Positions 35,795 to 45,882 of a stretch of 64,000 bases of DNA are shown piece after piece. The notes beneath the pieces were generated by a model. It ran no database searches. It was not told the DNA's origin and saw nothing but the letters and a program-made list of their open reading frames with translations. Position numbers and translations under genes: made by a program. This DNA comes from Tolypothrix sp. NIES-4075 (GTDB taxonomy: Bacteria; Cyanobacteriota; Cyanobacteriia; Cyanobacteriales; Nostocaceae), in the NCBI RefSeq assembly GCF_002218085.1, contig NZ_BDUC01000011.1, positions 85,250 to 149,249 of the forward strand. Reading direction: 5' to 3'. Positions within the stretch are counted from its first letter, which is position 1, and each line of letters opens with the position of its first letter.

Positions 35795-35995
35795 TTAAAT
35801 TTTCTGAGGGGGTATCCCGATGGCTGTAACCCTTATTCTTTCGTTGACCCCCTCAGATGATTTGTTCCACAAGTGTTTGAGGGTGGTTGTTCTAAGTTTT
35901 CTTGAGACTTATTATCAACTATTTGCCCATCTAGATTACCCCCTCAGATTTAGGCATCTAAAAGTCTCTTCTGAAAAGGGTTTCAAAAGAGTAGG
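35795..35995 (+). promoter_or_regulatory. Leader of CRISPR array 3
   Basis: Inverted repeat CTGAGGGGG (35804-35812) / CCCCCTCAG (35848-35856) with a 35-base loop ending AACCCTTATTCTTTCGTTGA, and a further CCCCCTCAG at 35939-35947. This is the reverse complement arrangement of leaders 1 and 2, which fixes the array direction as plus. Confidence 0.8.
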
Positions 35996-37473
35996 GTTTC
36001 AATTCCTCTTCCCCTCACGGGGATGGAAACACTTCACGCTTTACCGTTATGGTAGTAGCAAATAAAAGTTTCAATTCCTCTTCCCCTCACGGGGATGGAA
36101 ACAACTACGTCTGCAGGATTACCTGCAGTCACTTTCTCCAGTTTCAATTCCTCTTCCCCTCACGGGGATGGAAACTTTTGGCTATTGGTCTGAGTTGCCA
36201 ACTGAATAGCTTTTGTTTCAATTCCTCTTCCCCTCACGGGGATGGAAACACATTCTTTTGCGCTGGCACCGCTGGGGTGCAAACGCAAAAGTTTCAATTC
36301 CTCTTCCCCTCACGGGGATGGAAACAAAAGACATCGGGTCGCTAGGAATTAACCTAGCAATGGTTTCAATTCCTCTTCCCCTCACGGGGATGGAAACGAA
36401 AATCTTGTTTGTCCTTCATCAGTTGCTCCCGAACCGTTTCAATTCCTCTTCCCCTCACGGGGATGGAAACTGTTTGCGGGTTTTGGTTACAGTTACCAGT
36501 CCCATTCGTTTCAATTCCTCTTCCCCTCACGGGGATGGAAACAATTTGCAAAGAAGTACCTTGCATCGTTTTTGGCATTGTTTCAATTCCTCTTCCCCTC
36601 ACGGGGATGGAAACAAATTACTTTGCCAGCAGGAAATTCCCTACTGTAAAGTTTCAATTCCTCTTCCCCTCACGGGGATGGAAACACTTTTGTGGTTGCT
36701 GAAAAAAACAAAGAACCAACCAGTTTCAATTCCTCTTCCCCTCACGGGGATGGAAACTTGTTCGTCAACTAACTGTACAGTTAGATCAATCAATTGGTTT
36801 CAATTCCTCTTCCCCTCACGGGGATGGAAACATTTTTTTTACTCGCTCTGGCTGTAGAGCTACAAGTGTTTCAATTCCTCTTCCCCTCACGGGGATGGAA
36901 ACAATGTTGGGATTACAATCCCGAATATTACGAACCAACTGCATGGTTTCAATTCCTCTTCCCCTCACGGGGATGGAAACCTTACATAGGGTTCTGTTAT
37001 TTTCGCAAACCCCAAGTTTCAATTCCTCTTCCCCTCACGGGGATGGAAACATCATCTTCCTCGATTGTATCAATCTTTGGATCTAGTAGGTTTCAATTCC
37101 TCTTCCCCTCACGGGGATGGAAACAAGCCTGGGTAGGCTTTAGCCATACTGTGTGCTGAATGTTTCAATTCCTCTTCCCCTCACGGGGATGGAAACTCGA
37201 TTTTGTCGCCCTGGGGATTCGCTGACGCATTTAGTTTCAATTCCTCTTCCCCTCACGGGGATGGAAACAGTGCCTGAATTTCAGCTTGAGGAACCGCAGA
37301 AAATGGTTTCAATTCCTCTTCCCCTCACGGGGATGGAAACACTGTTGAGTCGTCTTGGTCTCCAATTTCAAAATTGTTTCAATTCCTCTTCCCCTCACGG
37401 GGATGGAAACGCGTATACCCTGAGTCTGAGCCAAAGACGGTCCAAAAAAGTTTCAATTCCTCTTCCCCTCACG
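35996..37473 (+). CRISPR. CRISPR array 3, 20 full repeats plus a truncated last one
   Basis: Repeat of 35 bp beginning GTTTCAATTCCTCTTCCCC and ending ACGGGGATGGAAAC, giving the handle ATGGAAAC. The last copy (37450-37473) keeps only 24 bases and then diverges into CTTACGCGAA, so the right end is the old, leader-distal end. There are 20 spacers of about 36-42 bp. It is the longest array here, transcribed away from its leader towards the TPR-CHAT gene. Confidence 0.97.
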
Positions 37474-37541
37474 CTTACGCGAAATTTTGCATAAAATAAC
37501 AAGTAAGAACCAAAAAATATATAACCATCTCGAATGAGCAG

Positions 37542-40500
37542 ATGAAAGAAATAATAGAAAAATTAAATCAACTTAACCAAGAAGTAGTGCAACTTGTTGA
37601 GCAAGGTAATTTTGAGCAAGCTGTAATCGTTACACAACAAGCGATAAAGCTAGGACGAGAAGATATAGGAGAACACCCTGCTTTGGCAGATAGCTTAAAT
37701 AACTTAGCAGAATTATATCGAATGCAAGGGCGTTTTTTGTTAGCAAAACCCTTGTATATCGAAGTCCTAAATATGAGAAAACGGTTGTTTGGCTCGCATC
37801 CCGATGTTGCACAAAGTTTAAACAATCTCGCAGTATTTAATCTATCACAAGGACATTATTCAGAAGCCGAGACTAACTTTTTTGCAGCTTTAAATATTTG
37901 GAAACATCATCTTGGTGAAGAACATTCAGAAATTGCAACTAATCTCAACAATATCGCAGAAGTTTATCGAGAGCAAGGACGCTATTTAGATGCTGAAAAA
38001 ATGCACATTAAAGCTTTAGATATGCGAAAACGCTTATTTGGAGACTTACATCCTGATATTGCCCAAAGCTTGGATAATTTAGGAGTACTTTACGAAAATC
38101 AAGCACGCTATCTGGATGCTGAAAAAATACATTTAGAAGCTCTAGAGATGCGAAAAAGTTTAGTGGGTGAGGAACATTGGTATATTGCGGCTAGTTTTAA
38201 TAATTTAGCTTCATTATATAATTCCCAAGGGCGTTTCTTACAAGCCGAAGCAAATTATAACAAAGCACTAGAATTATGTAAAAAAGCACTAGGCTCTGAA
38301 CATCCTTATGTAGCAAATACATTAAATAATATAGCTGATAATTACAAAAAACAGGGACGGTATTTAGATGCCGAAAAAATGAATTTAAACGCATTAACGA
38401 TGCGGAAAAAAATTTTTGGAGACGAACATCTCGAAGTCGCCATGAGTTTGAGTAATTTGGGAGATGTTTATCTTCAACAAGGACGTTATAAAGATGCCGA
38501 GCAAATGTATATCGAAGCTTATACTCTCAAAAAACGCTTGCTAACTTCCGAACATCCAGAAATAGCCCTTAGCCTACATAATCTCGCAATTCTCTACACA
38601 GATCAAGGGCGCTACCAAGCAGCAGAGGAAAAATGTCTAGAATCATTATCTCTGTACGAACGTTTCTTAGGAAATCAACATCCTAATGTCGCTGATAGTT
38701 TAAGTCATTTAGGAATGATTTACCGTTTACAAGGACTTTACTCTCAAGCTGAACAAAAATACTTAGAAGCATTAGCAATTCAAAAAAATCTCTTCGGACA
38801 AGAACATCCTGATATTGTAAATAGTTTAAACAAACTAGCAGAAATTTATCGCTTACAAGGACGCTACTCCCAAGCAGAACAAATCTATCTCGAAGCCTAT
38901 TCTATGAGTAAACGCTTGCTAGGAGAAATGCATCCTGAGGTTGCAGCGTTACTCAATAATTTAGGAGTATTATACGATGCTCAATATAAACATTCCCAAG
39001 CAGAGCCATTATTTTTAGAAGCTTTGTCAATTGTCAAAACTTTGTTCGGAAATCAACATCCGCAAGTAGCAAGCACCATGAATAATCTAGCAACAATTTA
39101 TGGGAATACAGGGCGCTATTCGGAAGCTGAACCAATGCATTTAGAAGCACTAGAAATTAGAAAATCGATATTAAGTGAACAACATCCTGATATTACCAAC
39201 AGTTTAAACAATCTTGCAGATATATACTTTTCTCTGGGACGCTATCAAGAAGCCAAATTACATTACACAGAAGCTTTATTTTTGAGAAAAAGTCTGTTAG
39301 GAGATAAACATCCTGATGTAGCATTGAGTTTAAATAATTTAGCAACTTTATTAACTGCTACCCAACGTCCTATAGATGCTTTGTGGTATCGCATCCAAGC
39401 AAGCGAAATTAATGACAAGATGATTAGCAATATATTCTCTTTTAGTTCAGAAAGCGATCGTCTCGCTTTTCTGCAAAAAATCAGAAATAATTTTAATTTA
39501 TTTCTCTCTTTAGTCTACAACCATCTTTCTGACTCCGAAAGTGCCAAACAACTAGCGTTAGATTTTATCTTCAAACGCAAGGCTCTAACTGCATCCGCAC
39601 TCGCTGCTCAAAACGAAGCTCTTTATAGCGATCGCTATCCCCATCTTACAGAAAAATTCCGCCAACTCAACGATTTGAGCAACCAAATAATTCATCTAAC
39701 TTTTGCAGTTTCCCAGACGAATGATTTTACCATATACCAAGAAAACTTGGCGCAACTGCAAACTAAATATAACAACTTACAAAAACAATTAGCCGCTCAA
39801 GTTCCAGAAATTCAGTTATCCGAACAAATTGCTGACCGATACGCAGTTGCCGCAGCATTACCCCCCGATTCTATTTTGGTCGAATTTGTCCGCTTTGACG
39901 TATTCAATTTTCAGGCAGTCCCAGCGAAGATGGAAGCGCAATGGCATCCTGCACGCTATTTGGCATTTATCCTCAAAGCAGGACAACCGGATGCAGTGCA
40001 GATGGTTGACTTAGGAGAAGTAGAACGCATCGATAAGCTAATTAGTGGGTTGCGATCGCACTGCACCGACAATACCAAAGTAACTTTAGGGTGGGGTAAA
40101 AAAGTTGCTGCTGTACCAAAATTACCAATTAAACCATACAACCCAGCAAAAGCTACTCAACTGTGCGAAATGCTTTTTCACCCCATCCGCAATGCAGTTA
40201 AAGATTGCAAACATCTGATACTTGCACCCGACGGGGATTTGAACTTGCTGCCATTTCAAATATTACCCCTTGATGAGACAGGTACGCACCTATTGATAAA
40301 TGAATATACTATTAGTTACCTGGGTGTTGGACGGGATATTTTACGCTCAAAAATTCAATCAACCCACAATGCGATCGCTTTTAGTAAAGCAGAACCTATC
40401 GCACCTTTGGTTATAGCTGACCCGGATTTTGATTTCGGGGTGGATTTAGCAACAGATATTAATGACATACCAGATAACAATGATTTTGTCAAGAATTTTA

Positions 40501-41345
40501 TTGCATCTGAAGCATCACCAACAGCAGAATTGGTCAAAGTTTTGGGCGATCGCTTATCTCGCACACTCGGTACAAGGTTCCTTGGTGAAAGTGTAGCTAA
40601 AAAACTTCAAAACGCACGGCTGTATATGCAAGCAGAAGCATTGGAAACCTGTTTAACAAGCAGCCAGTGTCCCAGTATCATGCTTATTGCCACTCACGGT
40701 CTTTTCTTACCCGACTCTCAACAACCACCAACTTTAAAACCCAACTTGTTAGGTTTAGAGCGATTTTCTCAAGTAAAAGTAGAAAATCCGATGATGCGAT
40801 CGGGACTAGCTTTAGCCGGTGCAAACACCTGGCTATTCGGGGGAACTCTCCCCAAACAAGCAGGTAAAGGTTTTGTCTTTGCCCAGGATATCGCATCTTT
40901 AGATTTGTGGGCAAACGAACTTACCGTACTATCTGCCTGCGATACCGCCAGAGGAGACATTAAAATAGGTGAAGGTGTCTTTGGATTGCGTCGCGCTTTT
41001 GCGGTTGCGGGAACAAAAACGCTGGTGATGAGCTTGTGGAAAGTGCCTGATAAAGTGACTGCATTGCTGATGGATCGTTTTTTTCACAATTTGCAAAGTG
41101 GGATGAACCGAGCAAACGCGCTACAAGAGGCTCAAGTTTATATACGTAAAATTACGGTTGGTCAATTGCGAAAATTAGCTTTGGGGATTGAGGTATTGAA
41201 GGAACTCTTAGAAGTTAAAGAGCTATCAACAGATAGCCAGATTGATTGTCAAGAAGAAGACACGCCGTTTGAGCATCCTTTTTACTGGGGAGCATGGATT
41301 TGTCAGGGGGATACTAAACCTTTGATATTAGAACTATTGAATTGA
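37542..41345 (+). CDS. TPR-CHAT protease-like protein
   Basis: A 1267-aa protein. Residues about 1-625 are some fourteen kinesin-light-chain-type TPR units of 42 residues (SLNNLAxLYxxQGRY, AExxxxEALxxxK). A helical linker follows (about 630-800), then a caspase-like CHAT domain with His in LIATHGLF (about 1049) and Cys in LSACDTARG (about 1132). Both catalytic residues are present, so it is probably an active peptidase. It begins 69 bp after the last repeat of array 3, same strand. TPR-CHAT proteins partner the type III-E effector, but they are also very common in cyanobacteria without CRISPR. No signal peptide was seen. Confidence 0.88.
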   Translation: MKEIIEKLNQLNQEVVQLVEQGNFEQAVIVTQQAIKLGREDIGEHPALADSLNNLAELYRMQGRFLLAKPLYIEVLNMRKRLFGSHPDVAQSLNNLAVFNLSQGHYSEAETNFFAALNIWKHHLGEEHSEIATNLNNIAEVYREQGRYLDAEKMHIKALDMRKRLFGDLHPDIAQSLDNLGVLYENQARYLDAEKIHLEALEMRKSLVGEEHWYIAASFNNLASLYNSQGRFLQAEANYNKALELCKKALGSEHPYVANTLNNIADNYKKQGRYLDAEKMNLNALTMRKKIFGDEHLEVAMSLSNLGDVYLQQGRYKDAEQMYIEAYTLKKRLLTSEHPEIALSLHNLAILYTDQGRYQAAEEKCLESLSLYERFLGNQHPNVADSLSHLGMIYRLQGLYSQAEQKYLEALAIQKNLFGQEHPDIVNSLNKLAEIYRLQGRYSQAEQIYLEAYSMSKRLLGEMHPEVAALLNNLGVLYDAQYKHSQAEPLFLEALSIVKTLFGNQHPQVASTMNNLATIYGNTGRYSEAEPMHLEALEIRKSILSEQHPDITNSLNNLADIYFSLGRYQEAKLHYTEALFLRKSLLGDKHPDVALSLNNLATLLTATQRPIDALWYRIQASEINDKMISNIFSFSSESDRLAFLQKIRNNFNLFLSLVYNHLSDSESAKQLALDFIFKRKALTASALAAQNEALYSDRYPHLTEKFRQLNDLSNQIIHLTFAVSQTNDFTIYQENLAQLQTKYNNLQKQLAAQVPEIQLSEQIADRYAVAAALPPDSILVEFVRFDVFNFQAVPAKMEAQWHPARYLAFILKAGQPDAVQMVDLGEVERIDKLISGLRSHCTDNTKVTLGWGKKVAAVPKLPIKPYNPAKATQLCEMLFHPIRNAVKDCKHLILAPDGDLNLLPFQILPLDETGTHLLINEYTISYLGVGRDILRSKIQSTHNAIAFSKAEPIAPLVIADPDFDFGVDLATDINDIPDNNDFVKNFIASEASPTAELVKVLGDRLSRTLGTRFLGESVAKKLQNARLYMQAEALETCLTSSQCPSIMLIATHGLFLPDSQQPPTLKPNLLGLERFSQVKVENPMMRSGLALAGANTWLFGGTLPKQAGKGFVFAQDIASLDLWANELTVLSACDTARGDIKIGEGVFGLRRAFAVAGTKTLVMSLWKVPDKVTALLMDRFFHNLQSGMNRANALQEAQVYIRKITVGQLRKLALGIEVLKELLEVKELSTDSQIDCQEEDTPFEHPFYWGAWICQGDTKPLILELLN

Positions 41346-41399
41346 CAGCCCAATCCAAAACGTTTTCAAAGAAATGCGGTAGCGCTGACTCAAAATCCG

Positions 41400-41639
41400 A
41401 TGTTGGCATTGATGCTCGACACTGAGGACATTTTGCATATAAAACAGGAAATGCCATCTTACAAAAATCTGCGTGTGATCCAAATTATCGGGATAAGTCG
41501 ATTAAGTAGCGATCGCCTCAAGTCGGCATCAAGGCTCGTGGCAGCAGCGATCAACAAGACAAGAAACGGCATATTAGGATACTTAAGCGCTATATTGACT
41601 ACTGACTTCGCCGAATACAGCGCGGTTTTGGGAGGTTAA
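41400..41639 (+). CDS. Possible small protein before the helicase
   Basis: A 79-aa frame that ends one base before the helicase start. It has no clear ribosome site at its own ATG. The second half (SSDRLKSASRLVAAAINKTR) looks like a helical segment. The tight spacing to the helicase favours a real, coupled gene; the lack of recognisable family and poor start argue against. It may be a remnant of a longer gene. Confidence 0.3.
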   Translation: MLALMLDTEDILHIKQEMPSYKNLRVIQIIGISRLSSDRLKSASRLVAAAINKTRNGILGYLSAILTTDFAEYSAVLGG

Positions 41640-41640
41640 T

Positions 41641-43677
41641 ATGTTGCAACTACGGGACTACCAGACGCAAGTAATATTCGATACTTATAAATTTTTTCAC
41701 ATCGGATTGAAATCGGTTCTGCTTTATGCGCCAACTGGTGCAGGTAAAACAGCGATGCCTGCGGCGGGCTACGCCTACGCATCTCAAGTTATCGCCGATT
41801 ATGTTGGACAAGGTAAGCGAGTTTTATTTATTGTGCATCGCACAAAACTTGTGCGGCAGACCCAAGACACGTTGCATAAATTCCACGGCATTGATTGTAG
41901 CGTCATTTGGGCAGATAAAGGTAAGCCAGATTATAATAAGCCTGTACAAGTCGCGATGCTCCAAAGCCTCCATCGTCGTGAGCTACCACCAGACATCGAT
42001 TTGGTAATTCTGGATGAAGGACACACAAGCAGCTATTTCTCAACATATCAGCGAATCTTAAATCAGTACTCTGGCGGAATTTGGGCGCTTTCCAAAACAC
42101 TATTTTTGGGGTTGAGCGCTACACCTTGGCGGACAAAAAAGCAAGAGGGGTACTGCCACGTATTTGAGGCAGTTGTTCGCGCTCCCTACCCCCAACAGCT
42201 TATCGATTTGGGGCATTTATCCCGCGCTCGTCAGTTTGGGTATGTGGGATTGATTGATGAAAGCAAATTAGAAGTAAGCCGGGACACTGGCGAGTTTACA
42301 GATGCCTCAATAGCCGAAGTTTGTGACGAAGCACTCAACCTTGAAATTGTTAACAAATATTCAGAACGCGATCCAAAAGGAGAGCGTAAGGTTCTAGCCT
42401 TCTGCGCTAGCGTCAAACAAGCGCTTGATTTAAATCTCAAGTTAAAAAGCCGAGGCTACTTATCTGAAATCATTATTGGTGAAACTCCAGAAAGCGATCG
42501 CTCTTGTATCTTTGAAAAGTTTACCAAAAGTGAAATTAAGATTCTGGTTTCGGTAGCAGTTCTTTGTGAAGGTTTCGATGAGCCATCTGCTGATTGTGTT
42601 TTAATCTGCCGTCCCGTTAAATCAAGGGCGCTGTTTATACAAATGGTCGGACGCGGACTGAGGATTGCCAAAAATAAAGAAGATTGTTGGATTATTGATT
42701 ATTGCGGCAACATTAAGCGGCTAGGACTGCCCACCCAGCGATATCCTATCAGCCTGTGTCCCGCACCAAAGAGCGATGAGGATGAGCCTATTTCTACCAA
42801 AACCTGCCCCAGCTGCGGACAAGAGATTTACGCCTTTTTGATGATTTGTCCTCACTGCGGACATATTTTTGAACCTGAGAAAAAGGACAAAGTGCCACGC
42901 AAGGGGAAATTAGAAGAAATTCTTAGCCCAGAACAGCGCACCCACTTTAGGTTTCTAAAAGAACTAATCGTTGGCTTATACAACAAGCAAGCCCCCAATA
43001 CCGAGATTGACCTTGCCTTTCTACAAAAGTGGGGCTACCTCCCACCAGAAGATTGGTATGATTCAATATTATTTGGCGATAAGCACGGTTGGGAAGTAGA
43101 TGTACAAGTTTATTATCGCTATCTGTTAGAAGCGCTGCCTGGTGGTTCTACTCAAACCCGCGAGTGGATAGAAAAAAGCATCCGACGTGAATTTAAATCA
43201 GCGATCGCCTGGGCAGAAGAAAACTTTTACAAGAACTACAAACTTCACCTGCCCTCTGTTGGGGAAAACTCTCCAACAGAAGATATCCAGGAGACAGTTA
43301 ACAGACGCATCAAGGATCTAATTTCCTACAAAACCTGGTGGAAGCTTTTAGGATTTACGCAGGAACCGATGGATTTATCTCTGGTCTACGATGCTTATCA
43401 ACAGCGGCTCAGAGAAGCGGAAACCTGGAAGCGTAATATTTTTGAGCAACGAGCGAAGCTCTACAATTTAGCGTTGGAGCAGTCTGTAGCGCGGTTTAGC
43501 CTCAGCCCCCGTCTTTTACTATTGACCGCAGGTGCAATCAAGCATGGCGATCGCTGCCCAAGATTTCCAAGCAGCAGAGGAACATGCATCATCCGTGACG
43601 GCGATCGCCAGAGAAACTATTTGGTCAATGCTAGATCCAACGGAGCGCAGTTTATTTGCCCGATATCGCCGAGGTGA
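41641..43677 (+). CDS. SF2 DEAD/DEAH-type helicase with zinc ribbon
   Basis: A 678-aa superfamily 2 helicase. Motif I APTGAGKT lies near residue 29, motif II is DEGH (about 124, in place of DEAH), motif III SATPWRT, and motif VI QMVGRGLRIAKN. A zinc ribbon CPSCGQEI...CPHCG lies near 389-407. The start has GGAGG 6 bases upstream. Just after motif I, the residues MPAAGYAYA are encoded by a GC-rich dispersed repeat inserted in frame. The last 50 residues look like out-of-frame sequence, because the other frame (43544-43759) reads better there. Probable role: plasmid replication or repair. Confidence 0.8.
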   Translation: MLQLRDYQTQVIFDTYKFFHIGLKSVLLYAPTGAGKTAMPAAGYAYASQVIADYVGQGKRVLFIVHRTKLVRQTQDTLHKFHGIDCSVIWADKGKPDYNKPVQVAMLQSLHRRELPPDIDLVILDEGHTSSYFSTYQRILNQYSGGIWALSKTLFLGLSATPWRTKKQEGYCHVFEAVVRAPYPQQLIDLGHLSRARQFGYVGLIDESKLEVSRDTGEFTDASIAEVCDEALNLEIVNKYSERDPKGERKVLAFCASVKQALDLNLKLKSRGYLSEIIIGETPESDRSCIFEKFTKSEIKILVSVAVLCEGFDEPSADCVLICRPVKSRALFIQMVGRGLRIAKNKEDCWIIDYCGNIKRLGLPTQRYPISLCPAPKSDEDEPISTKTCPSCGQEIYAFLMICPHCGHIFEPEKKDKVPRKGKLEEILSPEQRTHFRFLKELIVGLYNKQAPNTEIDLAFLQKWGYLPPEDWYDSILFGDKHGWEVDVQVYYRYLLEALPGGSTQTREWIEKSIRREFKSAIAWAEENFYKNYKLHLPSVGENSPTEDIQETVNRRIKDLISYKTWWKLLGFTQEPMDLSLVYDAYQQRLREAETWKRNIFEQRAKLYNLALEQSVARFSLSPRLLLLTAGAIKHGDRCPRFPSSRGTCIIRDGDRQRNYLVNARSNGAQFICPISPR

Positions 43678-43759
43678 GTTGAATAAACCCGTTGAAGTTG
43701 CCAAACCAACCTACACTCAGCACGGAGCAGCGTTTTATCATAAGTCGCATCGTAACTAG
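43544..43759 (+). CDS. Small protein overlapping the helicase end, or its frameshifted C-terminus
   Basis: A 71-aa frame (MAIAAQDFQAAEEHASSV; WSMLDPTERSLFARYRRGEL) overlapping the helicase by 134 bp in another frame. Its composition looks more protein-like than the overlapping end of the helicase. Either it is a separate overlapping gene starting at 43544 (or GTG 43532), or the helicase has suffered a one-base frameshift around 43530 and this is its true tail. Confidence 0.4.
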   Translation: MAIAAQDFQAAEEHASSVTAIARETIWSMLDPTERSLFARYRRGELNKPVEVAKPTYTQHGAAFYHKSHRN

Positions 43760-43958
43760 CCGCAATATCGGCACTTGCTCGTCATTCGCTCTTGCTAGTT
43801 ACGATTAGTTAGCGTGACAATTGAGCGATCGCAATGAAAAGTTTCTTTAAGAAGTCAAAAGTCTCATGAGCGGAGAGTGGAAAGGGTAAGGCGATAAGCG
43901 GAGCTTTAACTTCGTTATCGCCCGATCATGATAAGCTACCAAAAACTGCTATTCCTGC

Positions 43959-45722
43959 TCAAGCGCTCCAACTGGGAGCAACTTGAATCGACACTTCTAC
44001 AGGTAGAGGATTGAGGAATTGTGCCGCTGCTGACAGCATACATTTCTGTAAAATCTTGCTCACTGGTGCAACTTGTTCTTCTGGACATTCCAGTAAAATT
44101 TCATCATGCACAGTGCCAATTAACTTCGCATTTGTTTTACCCAAAATTGTGAACAGCTTGGCAATGGCGATTTTGGTAATATCAGCACTGGTTCCCTGTA
44201 CGGGGTGATTTAACAGTTCAGAAAGACGAGGTTTATTTGCCCAGCGCCGTCGCCGTCCACCGATTGTCCTGATTTCTTTAATTCCTCTGCCGTAGACGGT
44301 GCTACGAATTCTATCATGCCATTTGGCTACACCTGAGTAAGCTTGGAAAAAGCGTTTTCTGAAAATCTGTGCTTTTTCAAGTGTCATGATGATACCGTAT
44401 TCAGTTTCGGCATATACTTGCAGTTTTGAAGCTCCCATGCCATAGATTAAGCCGAAATTGATTGCCTTGGCTAACCGTCTATCTTCTGGTGTAATAGAGG
44501 ACAAAGGTTTTCCCGTAACCAGGGAAGCGGTAACGGCGTGCAAGTCTCGTCCTTGTTTATAGGCTTTGAGAAGAAGGCGATCGCTACTGAGTACTGCTGT
44601 TATTCTCAGTTCGATTTGGCTGTAGTCAGCTTTGATGATTTTGTAGCCACCAGAAGCAACAAAACAGCTTCTTATTGCCTTATCTCGCGGAATATTTTGC
44701 AAATTAGGGCATAGACAGCTGAACCGACCCGAACGGGCACCGCATTGACGGTATTGTGCATGTATTCGACCTGTAACAGGATGAACGTGTTCTCTAAGGT
44801 TTGTTGATGTGAGTTTTGATAATTTGCGGTAGTCCAATAGCGATCGGATGATTGGGTATTGACTAGCTAGTGGGATTAGGGTTTTTTTGCTAGTTGAGTC
44901 AACAGGAATACCGAGAGATTGTAGGGCTGCCAAGACTTGTTGGGGTGACTCAAGATTTACGCAGTCTGTGTATTCTGGTAGAAACGAAAGTTGATCCGAA
45001 TGCCTGATTTTTAGATGTTTTAGCTGCAAAGCTGCTGCTTGCTTTTTCTGTTCCAAGTCTAAACTTACGGCAAGCCACTTTTTATCGTCTAGTTGCATTC
45101 CGTTTAGCTCCATTTTTGCTACAGCTGGCATTGCTTCAAATTCTAAAAAGGCGGTTGGCAGCAAAGAAGCGCGTTTGAGATGAATGTATAGAATTTTTTG
45201 CAATGGCAGCAGGATGGCAGCATCAATAGCAGCGTACTTTAATTGGTCATTCGACAATTTTCCAGAAAAATCGCTGTGTTGCAGGTTTTTGTTTAGTTCT
45301 TTCTTTAAAAATTTGTCGGCTAGGGCAGCTAAGGTATGGCTTTTTTTCAAGCCAGCGAAAAGGACTTGAGATGCCAGTTGAGTGTCAAAGTAAGGACTAG
45401 TGGGCTGTAGATTAGCCATTGAGAGGAAAGATAAGTCAAACTTGCCATTGTGGAAAACCTTAGTAGATCCATTAGTTAGTAGTTGTCTTAAGGGTCTAAG
45501 TTTATTTGCGGGAATAGCGGCTAAATCCACAATCATCACGGGCATTCCCGAAGCTGCTATTTGCACCAGCCTGAGTTGATGAGTTCGGGGGTCTAGTCCA
45601 GTTGTTTCTGTGTCAATCCCTATGGTTTTGGCGGTGGCTAAAGACTCACACAGGGACTTCAGGGTTTGGGCATCCCGCACCAGCTGGTACTGCACATCGC
45701 TTATGTTTAAAGTTAAATTCAT
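43959..45722 (-). CDS. Family A DNA polymerase with 3'-5' exonuclease domain
   Basis: A 587-aa polymerase I-like enzyme lacking the 5' nuclease domain. Residues 1 to about 200 are a DnaQ-like 3'-5' exonuclease (TIGIDTETTGLD; VFHNGKFDLSFL; YAAIDAAILLPL). The polymerase has motif A IKADYSQIELRI, motif B RRLAKAINFGLIYGMG and motif C GTVHDEILLE, all intact. This short form is typical of phages and large cyanobacterial plasmids rather than the chromosomal PolA of 900 aa or more. It faces the helicase gene, with which it may act in element replication. Confidence 0.92.
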   Translation of the reverse strand: MNLTLNISDVQYQLVRDAQTLKSLCESLATAKTIGIDTETTGLDPRTHQLRLVQIAASGMPVMIVDLAAIPANKLRPLRQLLTNGSTKVFHNGKFDLSFLSMANLQPTSPYFDTQLASQVLFAGLKKSHTLAALADKFLKKELNKNLQHSDFSGKLSNDQLKYAAIDAAILLPLQKILYIHLKRASLLPTAFLEFEAMPAVAKMELNGMQLDDKKWLAVSLDLEQKKQAAALQLKHLKIRHSDQLSFLPEYTDCVNLESPQQVLAALQSLGIPVDSTSKKTLIPLASQYPIIRSLLDYRKLSKLTSTNLREHVHPVTGRIHAQYRQCGARSGRFSCLCPNLQNIPRDKAIRSCFVASGGYKIIKADYSQIELRITAVLSSDRLLLKAYKQGRDLHAVTASLVTGKPLSSITPEDRRLAKAINFGLIYGMGASKLQVYAETEYGIIMTLEKAQIFRKRFFQAYSGVAKWHDRIRSTVYGRGIKEIRTIGGRRRRWANKPRLSELLNHPVQGTSADITKIAIAKLFTILGKTNAKLIGTVHDEILLECPEEQVAPVSKILQKCMLSAAAQFLNPLPVEVSIQVAPSWSA

Positions 45723-45882
45723 GACGCTTTGTTAATCAGAGTTGATGATAGATATTGCTTACAGAGAACCGCGCCAATGGGTGGAGGAGTGGGAGACAAC
45801 TTGTTGCCATGAGATTGTCTTGTTGATTTAGTTCTCAACATCAAGGAATTGGGCAAATAAAAAAATAAAAATGTCAAAAAAA

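Noticed and set aside
35820..37494. Several open frames across leader 3 and array 3, up to 214 codons
   Set aside because: They consist of repeated FQFLFPSRGWK-type peptides encoded by the CRISPR repeats, and one overlaps the conserved leader.
13535..41345. Type III-E (Cas7-11 with TPR-CHAT)
   Set aside because: The RAMPs are separate genes and Cas10 is present, so the effector is III-D. Only the neighbourhood of a TPR-CHAT gene recalls III-E.
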